Made by a program: the position numbers and the translations under genes
Shown: positions 52,356 to 61,013 of the stretch, one piece after another
Numbering within the stretch: the stretch's first letter is position 1
How the letters are laid out: every line of letters begins with the position of its first letter
Assembly: GCF_051900415.1 (NCBI RefSeq)
Contig: NZ_JBHZGL010000012.1
Location: 62,001-126,000, forward strand
DNA from: Frateuria_A sp051900415
Lineage (GTDB): Bacteria > Pseudomonadota > Gammaproteobacteria > Xanthomonadales > Rhodanobacteraceae
Direction: 5' to 3'
DNA length: 64,000 nt
Notes under the pieces: generated by a model
The model's database searches: none
What the model was told of the DNA's origin: nothing
Seen by the model: the letters and a program-made list of their open reading frames with translations, nothing else

Positions 52356-52452
52356 CTCTCGTCATTGAGAGCGGTGCTTCCTGTCGGGAAGCATTCTCGC
52401 CCAATGGCGGGGGCAATTGCAAAACGGCCGATTATCCCGCGCGGGGAATAAT
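52356..52452 (-). promoter_or_regulatory. H-NS-like gene control region with palindromes
   Basis: Reading on the minus strand, a near-perfect 22-bp palindrome at 52431-52452 (ATTATCCCGCGCGGGGAATAAT on the plus strand) contains a candidate -10, GATAAT. Two hairpins follow in the leader: GCTTCC/GGAAGC (52376-52392) and CTCTC/GAGAG (52356-52371). The palindrome is a candidate operator. Confidence 0.4.
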
Positions 52453-52537
52453 GCGATCCACCGCATAAACCGGCCTGGTGCATTGCCAAACTCGACTGCA
52501 TCGAAATTAGCGCTTAACGGCAACAGCCCACTTACTT

Positions 52538-54235
52538 TCACGCCAGCAGTGTGAACAATTCGTCCTCGGTAATGGCCCGGTTTTCCGATTCGGAGCGCCG
52601 ACGGTATTCGAGGGTGCCGGCAGCCAGACCACGCTCGCTGACGACCACGCGATGTGGAACGCCGATCAATTCCAGATCCGCAAACATCTGGCCGGGGCGC
52701 AGGCCGCGGTCATCCAGTACCGTTTCGATACCGCGTTCCTCGAGCTTGCGATACAGGCTTTCGGCCGCGTCGCGCACGTCCGGCAGGTTCTTGGGATTGA
52801 TGACACAAACCGCCACGCGCCAGGGCGCCATGGTTTCAGGCCAGATAATCCCCGCCTCGTCGTGGGACTGTTCGATTGCCGCGGCCACGATGCGACTCAC
52901 GCCGATGCCGTAGCAGCCCATCATCATCACCTGGGCCTTGCCCTGGTCGTCCAGTACCGTGGCGCCGAGTGCCTGGGCGTATTTCTGACCCAACTGGAAA
53001 ATGTGGCCGACCTCGATGCCGCGGGCCAGCCGTAGCGTGCCGTGCCCATCGGGCGAGGGGTCGCCCTCGACGACCTGGCGGATGTCATCCACGCGGGTCA
53101 TGCGCGCATCGCGTTCCCAGTTGGCGCCGGTGTAATGGGTACCGTCGGTATTGCCGCCGCAGACGAAATCGGCCAGCACCGCGGCACTGCGGTCGACGAT
53201 GACCGGGATGGCATCCGGTAGGCCGACCGGGCCGATGAATCCCGGACGCGCGCCGGTCGCAGCGAGAATCTCTTCTTCCGTAGCCAGCACCGGTTCGTCG
53301 GTCAATTCGCCCAGCTTGCCGGCCTTGACCTCGTTGAGTTCGTGATCGCCACGCAGGCACAGCGCGACCAACCCCTCGCGCCCGCGCAAGAGCAGCGTCT
53401 TGATGCACTGCTGCGGCGAAACACCGAGGAAGGTGCTGACTTCCGCGATGGTCTTCTGCGTGGGCGTATCCACGCGCTGGAGCGGCGCCTGCGGAGCCGG
53501 GCGCTGGATGGCTGGCGCGAGCGCTTCGGCCTTTTCGATATTGGCGGCGTAATCGGAATCGTCGGAAAACGCGATCGCGTCCTCGCCCGAATCGGCGAGC
53601 ACCTGGAATTCGTGGCTGGCGTTGCCGCCGATCGCGCCAGTGTCTGCCTGCACCGCGCGGAATTTCAGCCCGAGCCGCTCGAAAATGCGCGAATAGGCCT
53701 GGTACATCGCGTCATAGGTGCCGCCCAGCGATTCGGGCGAGAGATGGAACGAGTACGCATCCTTCATCAGGAACTCGCGCGCGCGCATCACGCCGAAGCG
53801 CGGACGTATCTCGTCGCGGAACTTGGTCTGGATCTGATAGAAGTTGACCGGCAGTTGCTTGTAGCTCTTCAGCTCGTTGCGCGCGAAGTCGGTAATGACT
53901 TCCTCATGGGTCGGACCGAAACAGAATTCCTGCTCCTTGCGATCCCTGATCTTGAGCAATTGGCCACCGAACTTTTCCCAGCGGCCGGTCTCTTCCCAAA
54001 GCTCTTTGGGCTGCACCGCGGGCATCAGCAATTCGATCGCGCCGGCGCGGTTCATTTCCTCGCGCACCACGTTTTCGACCTTGCGCAGGACGCGCAGGCC
54101 CAGCGGCGTCCAGGTATAGAGGCCGGAGGCGAGCTTGCGGATCATGCCGGCGCGCAGCATCAGCCGATGGCTGGCGATTTCGGCGTCGGCGGGAACTTCC
54201 TTGACGGTGGCCAGGTGGAATTGGCTGAGGCGCAT
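52538..54235 (-). CDS. proS: Prolyl-tRNA synthetase (bacterial type)
   Basis: Class II aminoacyl-tRNA synthetase charging tRNA-Pro. It has 565 residues. Motif 2 includes FRDEIRPRFGVMRAREFLMKDAYSFH. An editing insertion domain at about residues 220-400 (TFLGVSPQQCIKTLL...) identifies the bacterial ProS form with Ala-tRNA-Pro editing. Motif 3 is in GCYGIGVSRIVAAAIEQ. It is downstream of the DUF4124 gene by 81 bp, on the same strand. Confidence 0.97.
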   Translation of the reverse strand: MRLSQFHLATVKEVPADAEIASHRLMLRAGMIRKLASGLYTWTPLGLRVLRKVENVVREEMNRAGAIELLMPAVQPKELWEETGRWEKFGGQLLKIRDRKEQEFCFGPTHEEVITDFARNELKSYKQLPVNFYQIQTKFRDEIRPRFGVMRAREFLMKDAYSFHLSPESLGGTYDAMYQAYSRIFERLGLKFRAVQADTGAIGGNASHEFQVLADSGEDAIAFSDDSDYAANIEKAEALAPAIQRPAPQAPLQRVDTPTQKTIAEVSTFLGVSPQQCIKTLLLRGREGLVALCLRGDHELNEVKAGKLGELTDEPVLATEEEILAATGARPGFIGPVGLPDAIPVIVDRSAAVLADFVCGGNTDGTHYTGANWERDARMTRVDDIRQVVEGDPSPDGHGTLRLARGIEVGHIFQLGQKYAQALGATVLDDQGKAQVMMMGCYGIGVSRIVAAAIEQSHDEAGIIWPETMAPWRVAVCVINPKNLPDVRDAAESLYRKLEERGIETVLDDRGLRPGQMFADLELIGVPHRVVVSERGLAAGTLEYRRRSESENRAITEDELFTLLA

Positions 54236-54316
54236 GGCGGGTAATCCGGGGGTAAAGAGGCCGATTATACGTGGCCTACCTCCGGCTTACGCGTCAAGGA
54301 CGCCGCCGCAAAGCCC

Positions 54317-54742
54317 TTACTGGCTGCAGAACTGCTGGTACTGCTTTTCGGCCAGCGCGATCTGCTGGCTGCGCTGGGTCTCGTCCAGCGGCACCGACTT
54401 GCCGCCCTGTTCGAGCACCACACCCTCCTTGCCCTTGAGCAGGTCCAGATTGGCCTTCAGCGACGTGCAGAGCTTGGCGCGATTCTCGGGAGTGTTGGGA
54501 AGGCCGCCCGTGCTTGCGGACGCCGGCTTGGCCGCGGTGGCGTCCGATTTGGCCGCAGGTGCCGGTGAGGGCGCGACCGGCTGTTCCATGCCATTGGCAT
54601 TGATGCGCTTGAACTGGGTGCCCTGCGGGGGCGGCGTTTCGGAGTAGTGCACGGTGCCGTGGGCATCGGTCCACTTGTATACCTGTGCGGCGACCGCGGG
54701 CGCGAGCAGCAGCAACACGAGGACGAGGGGCAAGCGGCGCAT
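54317..54742 (-). CDS. DUF4124 exported protein
   Basis: A small exported protein of 141 residues. A signal peptide (MRRLPLVLVLLLLAPAVAA, cleaved near residue 19) is followed by the DUF4124 core QVYKWTDAHGTVHYSETPP. A Pro/Ala linker and a C-terminal helical part come next (RAKLCTSLKANLDLLKGK...). Two cysteines near the end could form a disulfide. GGAG precedes ATG 54742. The function of DUF4124 is unknown; these proteins are very common in Xanthomonadales. Confidence 0.85.
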   Translation of the reverse strand: MRRLPLVLVLLLLAPAVAAQVYKWTDAHGTVHYSETPPPQGTQFKRINANGMEQPVAPSPAPAAKSDATAAKPASASTGGLPNTPENRAKLCTSLKANLDLLKGKEGVVLEQGGKSVPLDETQRSQQIALAEKQYQQFCSQ

Positions 54743-54865
54743 GGAATTCTCCGAGGGCATGGGGCCCCGGCACTAGTTAACACTCTGCACGGCCGGACTC
54801 AAGCGTGGCGGGGCCGTTGACGGGCGATGGTTTACACTCTCGCGCATTCCGTCACGGATCGTTGC

Positions 54866-55663
54866 ATGAGCGAGAACACGCCAGTCCGCACGCCCCGCCA
54901 CCGGGGCATCTACCTGCTGCCGAACCTGTTCACCACGGCGGCGATGTTCGCCGGCTATTACGCGGTGGTGGCGAGCATCGGACACCGTTTCACCGAGGCC
55001 GCGATCGCGGTCTTCGTGGCGGCACTGCTGGATGGCATGGATGGGCGCGTGGCGCGCCTGACCGGTACGCAGAGCGAATTCGGCGTGCAGTACGACTCGC
55101 TGTCGGACCTGGTCAGCTTCGGTCTGGCGCCCTCGCTGGTGATGTACAACTGGTCGCTGTCCTCGCTGCGCGACTACGGGCCGGTGTGGGGCAAGATCGG
55201 TTGGGCCGCGGCCTTCCTCTACGCCGCCTGCGGCGCGCTGCGCCTGGCCCGCTTCAATACCCAGGTCGGGGTGATCGACAAGCGCTACTTCCAGGGCCTG
55301 GCCAGCCCGGCGGCGGCGGCGGTCTGCATGTCGTTCGTGTGGAGCATGGAGAAGTTCCGCGCCGAGGGATGGGCCATCACCGGGCCGCAGCTGTGCTTCG
55401 TCACGTTGGTGGTGGCGGTGGTGGTCGGCCTGCTGATGGTCAGCCGTTTCCGTTATTACAGCTTCAAGTCGCTGCCGATGGGCGAGCGCGACCGGGTGCC
55501 GTTCCTGTGGGTGCTGGTCGCGGTGCTGATCCTTGTCCCGTTCCTGATCGACCCGCCGCGGGTGTTGTTCGTGGTGTTCACGCTGTACCTCCTGTCCGGC
55601 CCGGCGGTGACCCTGTGGGGTCGCGCCGCGCATCGTCGGCGGACCCGCCGCGCCAAGCCATGA
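54866..55663 (+). CDS. pssA: CDP-diacylglycerol-serine O-phosphatidyltransferase
   Basis: A membrane enzyme making phosphatidylserine, the precursor of phosphatidylethanolamine. It has 265 residues, with about seven membrane segments. The CDP-alcohol phosphotransferase motif D-G-x2-A-R-x8-G-x3-D-x3-D is seen as DGMDGRVARLTGTQSEFG followed by VQYDSLSD. ATG 54866 gives MSENTPVRTPRHRGIYLLPN. It belongs to the type II (membrane-integral) class rather than the E. coli peripheral class. Its stop overlaps the next gene (ATGA). Confidence 0.95.
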   Translation: MSENTPVRTPRHRGIYLLPNLFTTAAMFAGYYAVVASIGHRFTEAAIAVFVAALLDGMDGRVARLTGTQSEFGVQYDSLSDLVSFGLAPSLVMYNWSLSSLRDYGPVWGKIGWAAAFLYAACGALRLARFNTQVGVIDKRYFQGLASPAAAAVCMSFVWSMEKFRAEGWAITGPQLCFVTLVVAVVVGLLMVSRFRYYSFKSLPMGERDRVPFLWVLVAVLILVPFLIDPPRVLFVVFTLYLLSGPAVTLWGRAAHRRRTRRAKP

Positions 55664-56151
55664 GTCCGGCGTCGGCCAGCCGCGGACCTGTTTCGCGTCG
55701 TGCGCGGGTATTGCGCGTACTGGGCGTGACGCCCCAGGTGCGCCGCGCGGCCGCTGCGCTTCAGGCGTCCGACAACGTGGCCGAGCCGTCTGTCGTCTCG
55801 CCGGTACCGGCCGCTTCCTGCGTGGTGCTGTTGCCGGGCGGTTGCGGCGCGCGCGAACTGGACCTGCTTGGGCGCGCGCTGGCCACCTACGGTCCCGAAC
55901 TGGCGCGCGCAGGGCGCATCCCGGTCAAGGACGGACGCCCCGCTACCCCCGTGCCGCCGGTGCGCGCCTACCTGGTATTCGGCCAGGCGCAGGCGCACGC
56001 ACTGGGGCGCGAGCTGCCCGCGGCGGTGATGAACCAGGCGCAGATCGTGCTGGCCGACGAGCCGGGCGAGGTGCTCGCGAGCGGCTCCGGCAAGCGCCGG
56101 CTCTGGACCGCGCTGCGCCAGTTGCGGCGTGCGCTGGCGGAAAGTGCGTAA
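55660..56151 (+). CDS. Candidate DNA polymerase III psi subunit
   Basis: A 163-residue protein with no strong family signature. It ends 1 bp into rimI (TAATG) exactly as E. coli holD abuts rimI. The N-terminal RARVLRVLGVTP resembles the psi N-terminus (LQQLGITQW), and the C-terminal KRRLWTALRQL matches the position of ARAALWQQI in HolD. The central part has a beta-strand pattern (ASCVVLLPGG) and a variable Pro-rich section. Psi is poorly conserved, so the call rests on gene order and these weak similarities. Confidence 0.45.
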   Translation: MSPASASRGPVSRRARVLRVLGVTPQVRRAAAALQASDNVAEPSVVSPVPAASCVVLLPGGCGARELDLLGRALATYGPELARAGRIPVKDGRPATPVPPVRAYLVFGQAQAHALGRELPAAVMNQAQIVLADEPGEVLASGSGKRRLWTALRQLRRALAESA

Positions 56152-56627
56152 TGGTCGCGGTGGCGCGCCCGCGCATCGAGATACGCGCGATGCGGCGCGA
56201 GGACGTTGCCGCAGTCAGTGCTCTGGAAAGCGCGTCCTACGAATTTCCCTGGTCGTCCGGGATCTTCAGCGACTGCCTGAAGGCCGGACACCCGTGCTGG
56301 GTCCTCTGTTGCGAGGGCGACGTGGCCGGTTACGGCATCCTTTCGGTAGCGGCCGGCGAGGCGCACGTGCTCAACCTGTGCATCGGCCCGGACTGGCGCG
56401 GCCGCGGCCTGGGTCGGCACCTGCTCGGCCGGCTGCTCGACGTGGCGCGCTGGAGCGGCGCCGAGCGCGTGTTCCTGGAAGTGCGCCCGTCCAACCCGGT
56501 CGCGCAGGAGCTCTACGCCTCGGTCGGTTTCAAGGAAATTGGCCGACGCCCGCGTTACTACCCGGCCAAGGGCGGCCGCGAGGATGCGATCGTGATGGCG
56601 CTGGATCGCGAGCCTACCCAGCGCTGA
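56151..56627 (+). CDS. rimI: Ribosomal protein S18 alanine N-acetyltransferase
   Basis: A GNAT acetyltransferase that acetylates the N-terminal alanine of S18. It has 158 residues. The acetyl-CoA loop is IGPDWRGRGLGRHLL (Q/RxxGxG/A type), and the family features ESASYEFPWSSGIFSDCL and SNPVAQELYASVGFKEIGRRPRYYP are intact. The start overlaps the upstream stop by one base. A REPIN follows. Confidence 0.92.
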   Translation: MVAVARPRIEIRAMRREDVAAVSALESASYEFPWSSGIFSDCLKAGHPCWVLCCEGDVAGYGILSVAAGEAHVLNLCIGPDWRGRGLGRHLLGRLLDVARWSGAERVFLEVRPSNPVAQELYASVGFKEIGRRPRYYPAKGGREDAIVMALDREPTQR

Positions 56628-56702
56628 GAGCTGACGTCGCGCTTCGCCCGTTGAGCCCGGTCGCCGTGGTGAGTACGAGCGCGGGCGCTTCCATGACGCC
56701 GG

Positions 56703-56764
56703 CGTAGGGTGGGCTTCAGCCCACCGGCTCCGCACGCCAGTGGTGGGCTTAAGCCCACCCTACG
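56703..56764. repeat. REPIN-like inverted palindrome pair (GTAG class)
   Basis: Each half is GTAG followed by a GGTGGGC/GCCCACC stem. The left half (56703-56725) and right half (56742-56764) are reverse complements at 22 of 23 positions, with a 16-bp spacer. It sits between convergent rimI and valS and would form strong stems in both transcripts. It matches the bacterial REP doublet form mobilised by RAYT (TnpA-REP) transposases; no RAYT gene is in the window. Confidence 0.75.
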
Positions 56765-56780
56765 AAATCACGGTGCGGCC

Positions 56781-59609
56781 TCAACCGAGTTTGCGTGCCT
56801 GCTCCCGCAACGCTTCGAGCTGAGTGCCCCAGTCCACGATGCGCTGGCGTTCCTGCGCGACCACCTCGGCCGGCGCGTTGGCCACGAAGTTGGCGTTGCC
56901 CAGCTTGCCCTGGCACTTCTTGATCTCGCCCTCGATGCGCGCGATTTCCTTGGCCAGGCGCGCCTTCTCCGCGGTCAGGTCGATCAACCCGTCCAGCGGA
57001 ATCAACACGCGCAGACTGCCGACCACCGCCGCCGCCGCCGCCGGCTCCCCGGCGCCCGGCTCGATCCACTGCGGTGCGTCGGTGCGCGCGAGGAAGGCGA
57101 TCTGCGCGGCGAACTTGGCCACGCGCGAACGATCGCCCGCATCGCCATCGGCGAACAGCAGCGGGATGGTCTTGCCGGGCGTGATGTTCATCTCCGAGCG
57201 GATGCGGCGGATGCCCGAAAGCACCGACTTGGCCCACTCGATCTCGGCGCTTGCGGCCTCGTCCGCCGGCAGTTCGGCGGCCTTCGGCCACGGCCGCTCC
57301 ATGATGCTGGACGCGCCGATGCCCAGCCGCGGCGCTACCGCCTGCCAGATCTCTTCGGTGATGAACGGAATGACCGGATGCAGCGCGCGCAGCACGATCT
57401 CAAGCACCACCAGCAACGTGTGGCGCGTGGACGCGGCGGCCTGCGCTTCCTCGCCGTTGAGCGCCGGCTTGGACAGCTCAAGGAACCAGTCGCAGTATTC
57501 ATTCCAGACGAATTCGTAGACCGCCTGCGCCAGCAGGTCGAAGCGGTAGGTGGCGAAGTGTTCCTCGACTTCGGTCAGCGTCTGCTTGAGGCGGGTGAGG
57601 ATCCAGCGCTCGGCCTCGGTGGCCGGCCATCCCGAGGGCGCCGGAACCTCGCCTTCGGGCAGGTTCATCAACACGAAGCGCGCGGCATTCCACAGCTTGT
57701 TGCAGAACGCCTTGTAGCCCTCGGCGCGCTTGATGTCGAAGTTGATCGTGCGGCTGTAGCTGGCCAGCGCCGCGAACGTGAAGCGCAGCGCGTCGGTACC
57801 GATCGAGGGAATGCCCTGCGGATAGTCCTTGCGGATGCGCTTCTCGACCTTCTCGCGCACCTGCGGGATCAGCAGCGAGCGGGTGGATTTCTCCACCAGT
57901 GGCTCCAGCGCGATGCCGTCGATCAGATCCAGCGGGTCCAGCGTGTTGCCCTTGGACTTGGACATCTTCTGGCCTTCGGCGTCGCGCACGATGGCGTTGA
58001 TGTAGACCTCGCGGAAGGGCACCTGCCTGGTGAAGTACAAGGTCGCCATCACCATGCGCGCGACCCAGAAGAAGATGATGTCGAAGCCGGTGACCAGCAC
58101 CGCGCTGGGCAGGAACAGCTTGTCTTGGCTCCAGTCGGCGACCACCTCGCCGCGCTCGTTCTTCACCGGTCCCTGCATCGGCCAGCCCAGCGTGGAGAAG
58201 GGCCACAGGGCGGAGGAGAACCAGGTGTCGAGCACGTCCTCGTCCTGGCGCAAGGCGCCGACCGGCTCGGTGGTGGCGTGGCGGCGGGCGTCCTGCTCGT
58301 CCTCGCCGACAAAGATGTTGCCGGCCTCGTCGTACCACGCCGGGATGCGGTGGCCCCACCAGAGCTGGCGGCTGATGCACCAGTCCTGGATGTTCTCCAG
58401 CCATTGCGTGTAGGTGGTGGTCCAGTTCTCCGGCACGAAGCGGATCGCGCCCGAACGCACGGCCTCGAGCGCCGGTTCGGTGATCGCGGTGCGGCCACCG
58501 GGGCGACCGTCGGCGAGGACCTCGGAGGTAAGGTCGACGAACCACTGGTCGGTGAGCATCGGCTCGATCACCGCATCCGAACGCTGGCTCACCGGCACCT
58601 GCAGCTTGTGCGGCTTGGCCTCGACCAGCAGGCCGGCGGCTTCCAGGTCGGCCAGCACCGCCTTGCGCGCTTCGTAGCGGTCCAGCCCGCGGTATTTCTC
58701 CGGCGCGTTGTCGTTGACCTTCGCGTCCAGCGTGAAGATGTTGATCGGCTCGAGCTTGTGGCGCTGGCCGATGGCGTAATCATTGAAATCGTGCGCCGGG
58801 GTGATCTTCACGCAGCCGGTGCCGAATTCGCGATCGACATATTCGTCGGCGATGACCGGAATCTCGCGACCGCTCAGCGGCAGGTGCAGCTTCGTGCCGA
58901 TCAGGTGCGCGTAGCGCTCGTCCTCCGGATGCACCGCGACCGCCACGTCGCCCAGCATGGTTTCAGGACGCGTGGTGGCGACCACCACCGAGCCCGCACC
59001 ATCGGCCGTCATGTAGCGGATCGACCACATGTGGCCGTCACGCTCGACGTTGTTGACCTCCAGATCCGACACCGCCGTGCCCAGCGCGGGGTCCCAGTTC
59101 ACCAGCCGGTTGCCGCGGTAGATCAGCCCGTCGCGGTACCACTGGACGAAGACCTTGCGCACCGCGGCCGAAAGCCCCTCGTCCATGGTGAAGCGCTCGC
59201 GCGACCAGTCGGCCGCCACGCCCAGTCGGCGCATCTGGTTGGTAATGGTGGAACCGGATTCTTCCTTCCACTGCCACACGCGCTCGACGAACGGCTCGCG
59301 GCCCAGGTCGTGGCGCGACTTGCCCCCGGCAGCGAGCTGGTTCTCGACGATCTTCTGCGTGGCGATGCCGGCATGGTCGGTACCGACCTGCCACAGCGTG
59401 TTCATGCCGCGCATGCGCTGGTAGCGGATCAGCATGTCCATCACGGTCTGCTGGAACGCATGGCCCATGTGCAGCGTGCCGGTCACGTTCGGCGGCGGCA
59501 GCAGGATGCAGTAGGGCTCGCCCTGGCCGCTGGGCCGGAACGCGCCGCGCTTCTCCCAGTGCGCGTACCACTTCGATTCGATCTGGCCCGGTTCGAAACT
59601 CTTGTCCAT
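56781..59609 (-). CDS. valS: Valyl-tRNA synthetase
   Basis: Class I synthetase charging tRNA-Val, 942 residues. The HIGH motif reads HMGH (47-50) and the KMSKS motif is intact about residue 550 (QKMSKSKGNTLDPL). The CP1 editing domain contains TTRPETMLGD and GTGCVKITPAHDFND. The C-terminal coiled coil ends the protein (IARIEGEIKKCQGKLGN). The E. coli partner holC is not upstream; a DUF4328 gene is. The REPIN at 56703 lies just past its stop. Confidence 0.97.
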   Translation of the reverse strand: MDKSFEPGQIESKWYAHWEKRGAFRPSGQGEPYCILLPPPNVTGTLHMGHAFQQTVMDMLIRYQRMRGMNTLWQVGTDHAGIATQKIVENQLAAGGKSRHDLGREPFVERVWQWKEESGSTITNQMRRLGVAADWSRERFTMDEGLSAAVRKVFVQWYRDGLIYRGNRLVNWDPALGTAVSDLEVNNVERDGHMWSIRYMTADGAGSVVVATTRPETMLGDVAVAVHPEDERYAHLIGTKLHLPLSGREIPVIADEYVDREFGTGCVKITPAHDFNDYAIGQRHKLEPINIFTLDAKVNDNAPEKYRGLDRYEARKAVLADLEAAGLLVEAKPHKLQVPVSQRSDAVIEPMLTDQWFVDLTSEVLADGRPGGRTAITEPALEAVRSGAIRFVPENWTTTYTQWLENIQDWCISRQLWWGHRIPAWYDEAGNIFVGEDEQDARRHATTEPVGALRQDEDVLDTWFSSALWPFSTLGWPMQGPVKNERGEVVADWSQDKLFLPSAVLVTGFDIIFFWVARMVMATLYFTRQVPFREVYINAIVRDAEGQKMSKSKGNTLDPLDLIDGIALEPLVEKSTRSLLIPQVREKVEKRIRKDYPQGIPSIGTDALRFTFAALASYSRTINFDIKRAEGYKAFCNKLWNAARFVLMNLPEGEVPAPSGWPATEAERWILTRLKQTLTEVEEHFATYRFDLLAQAVYEFVWNEYCDWFLELSKPALNGEEAQAAASTRHTLLVVLEIVLRALHPVIPFITEEIWQAVAPRLGIGASSIMERPWPKAAELPADEAASAEIEWAKSVLSGIRRIRSEMNITPGKTIPLLFADGDAGDRSRVAKFAAQIAFLARTDAPQWIEPGAGEPAAAAAVVGSLRVLIPLDGLIDLTAEKARLAKEIARIEGEIKKCQGKLGNANFVANAPAEVVAQERQRIVDWGTQLEALREQARKLG

Positions 59610-59733
59610 CGGAGGCTCGCGATGGCGCGCCGTGCGGCGCGCGCGTTCATGGAAGGTGAGCCGGTGATTGTACGGGGCGCGCGTGATCGCCCCAAGCGCG
59701 CTCGCCCGCGGCAGTCTCTTGCAGACAGCCGAA

Positions 59734-59763
59734 AGGCCCCGGCTCGCTACAAGCCGGGGGCCT
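59734..59763 (-). terminator. Terminator of the DUF4328 gene
   Basis: AGGCCCCGGCT pairs with AGCCGGGGGCCT (one bulged G) around seven nt. On the minus strand a short TTTC follows. It lies 24 bp beyond the DUF4328 stop and 125 bp before the valS start. Confidence 0.6.
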
Positions 59764-59786
59764 GGATGGGCCGGATAGTGGTGGAA

Positions 59787-60551
59787 TTACGCCACGAACG
59801 CGTCAGCGAGCGACGAGGCGTGTACCGCGGGCATCGCTTGCTGCTGCTCGTGCTGCTCCGCCTGCATGCGGGTCAGGCGCGTTACCACCAGCAGGAACAG
59901 GGCTGCCGCGCACAGGTTCAGGCCCTGTCCGCAGAGCAACAACACCTGCTGGGTATGCAACCCCTCGAACGTGTGCTCGGGCCGCAGATACTGGGTAACG
60001 AACCAGTAGGAAAAGTTGCCCGCGATCCAGAACACCCACCAGACGCGCAGCAACGACGGTGTGCCCAGCTTCTGCCAGCGCGCCGGTGCTTCCGAACCCA
60101 GCCAGATCTGCGTCATCGCGCGCAGCGGCCGCACCAGGTTCATGACCGGCACCGCATACCAGCCGACCGCCCAGGCGGGTGAATCATCCAGGCCCCGGGC
60201 TCCCAGCGCCCGCACGTTGCAGGCCACCCGGTACACCCAGCAACCGGCCCAGATGAAGCAGGCCAGCATGAGCACCAGTTGCAGGCGGAACAGGTTCAAC
60301 TGCAGCCAGCCGGCCCCCGCCAGCTTGTCCTGCAGCGCCGCGGTGATCCCGCTGTCGATGCCCTGCTGGAGCAGTTGCAGCCCGTAGGCCATCACGCCCA
60401 GGACCGCCAGCGTAAGCAGGACGAAGGCCCCGATCACGCCCCGGACCCCATTGCCGAGCGAGTTCGGAGAGCGGAAAACGTATTGCCCCGATGAGGCCGA
60501 AGATTCGCTCGTGACCGAGCCCGGCGCACTGAAAGGATTGACTCGCGACAT
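59787..60551 (-). CDS. DUF4328 membrane protein
   Basis: A 254-residue inner-membrane protein. After a Ser/Pro-rich N-terminus there are about five hydrophobic segments (near 36-60, 85-108, 128-148, 170-188 and 205-228). The DUF4328 pattern is seen in WVYRVACNVRALGARGLDDSPAWAVGWYAVPVMNLVRPLRAMTQIW, with conserved N and P residues. GGGGGTG precedes ATG 60551. Its function is unknown; genes of this family lack a consistent neighbourhood. Confidence 0.75.
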   Translation of the reverse strand: MSRVNPFSAPGSVTSESSASSGQYVFRSPNSLGNGVRGVIGAFVLLTLAVLGVMAYGLQLLQQGIDSGITAALQDKLAGAGWLQLNLFRLQLVLMLACFIWAGCWVYRVACNVRALGARGLDDSPAWAVGWYAVPVMNLVRPLRAMTQIWLGSEAPARWQKLGTPSLLRVWWVFWIAGNFSYWFVTQYLRPEHTFEGLHTQQVLLLCGQGLNLCAAALFLLVVTRLTRMQAEQHEQQQAMPAVHASSLADAFVA

Positions 60552-60660
60552 AACGGCACCCCCATGCCTTTTTGCCGACCGGCCAGTCGCCGGCGGCCCC
60601 ACTATGCGCCTGAGGTATGGACAGGGCAAGCGGGGGTGTGGTAGCCGGAAAGCCGGAGGG

Positions 60661-61011
60661 TTAGAGCAGTTCGATCCCGAACCGGCGCACCGCCAGCGCA
60701 AACAGGCCGAAGCACGCCACCGTGATGAGGGCGCAGGCCAGCAGGGTGAACCAGAAGCCCAGCCGGGGCAGCAGGGCGGGGAAGACCAGGAACATCGGCA
60801 GCGTGGGCAGCACGTACCAGAAGGTGTACCACGCATGGTTGGCGATTTTCTGCGCCGGCTGGTGCTCCAGGTAGAGCCAGATCAGCGCCAGCAGCGTCAC
60901 CATCGGCAGCGCACCGAGCAGGCCGCCCAGCCGGTCGCTGCGCTTGGCCGCCTCGGAGACGAGCACCACCACCGCGGCGGTGACCAGGTACTTGGTAATC
61001 AGCCAGGCCAT
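60661..61011 (-). CDS. DUF3147 membrane protein
   Basis: A 116-residue protein with four hydrophobic segments. Its N-terminal half, WLITKYLVTAAVVVLVSEAAKRS followed by LGGLLGALPMVTLLALIWLYLE, matches the DUF3147 pattern with the conserved SLP/ALP and WLY. It starts 2 bp after the hemE stop, so it is the last gene of the aroK-aroB-WGR-hemE chain. Its function is unknown. Confidence 0.75.
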   Translation of the reverse strand: MAWLITKYLVTAAVVVLVSEAAKRSDRLGGLLGALPMVTLLALIWLYLEHQPAQKIANHAWYTFWYVLPTLPMFLVFPALLPRLGFWFTLLACALITVACFGLFALAVRRFGIELL

Positions 61012-61013
61012 CG

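Noticed and set aside
56709..60182. A 1157-codon plus-strand frame opposite valS
   Set aside because: Antisense shadow of valS and the DUF4328 gene; it starts inside the REPIN.
56781..60551. holC next to valS
   Set aside because: The gene upstream of valS is a multi-pass DUF4328 membrane protein, not the soluble chi subunit.
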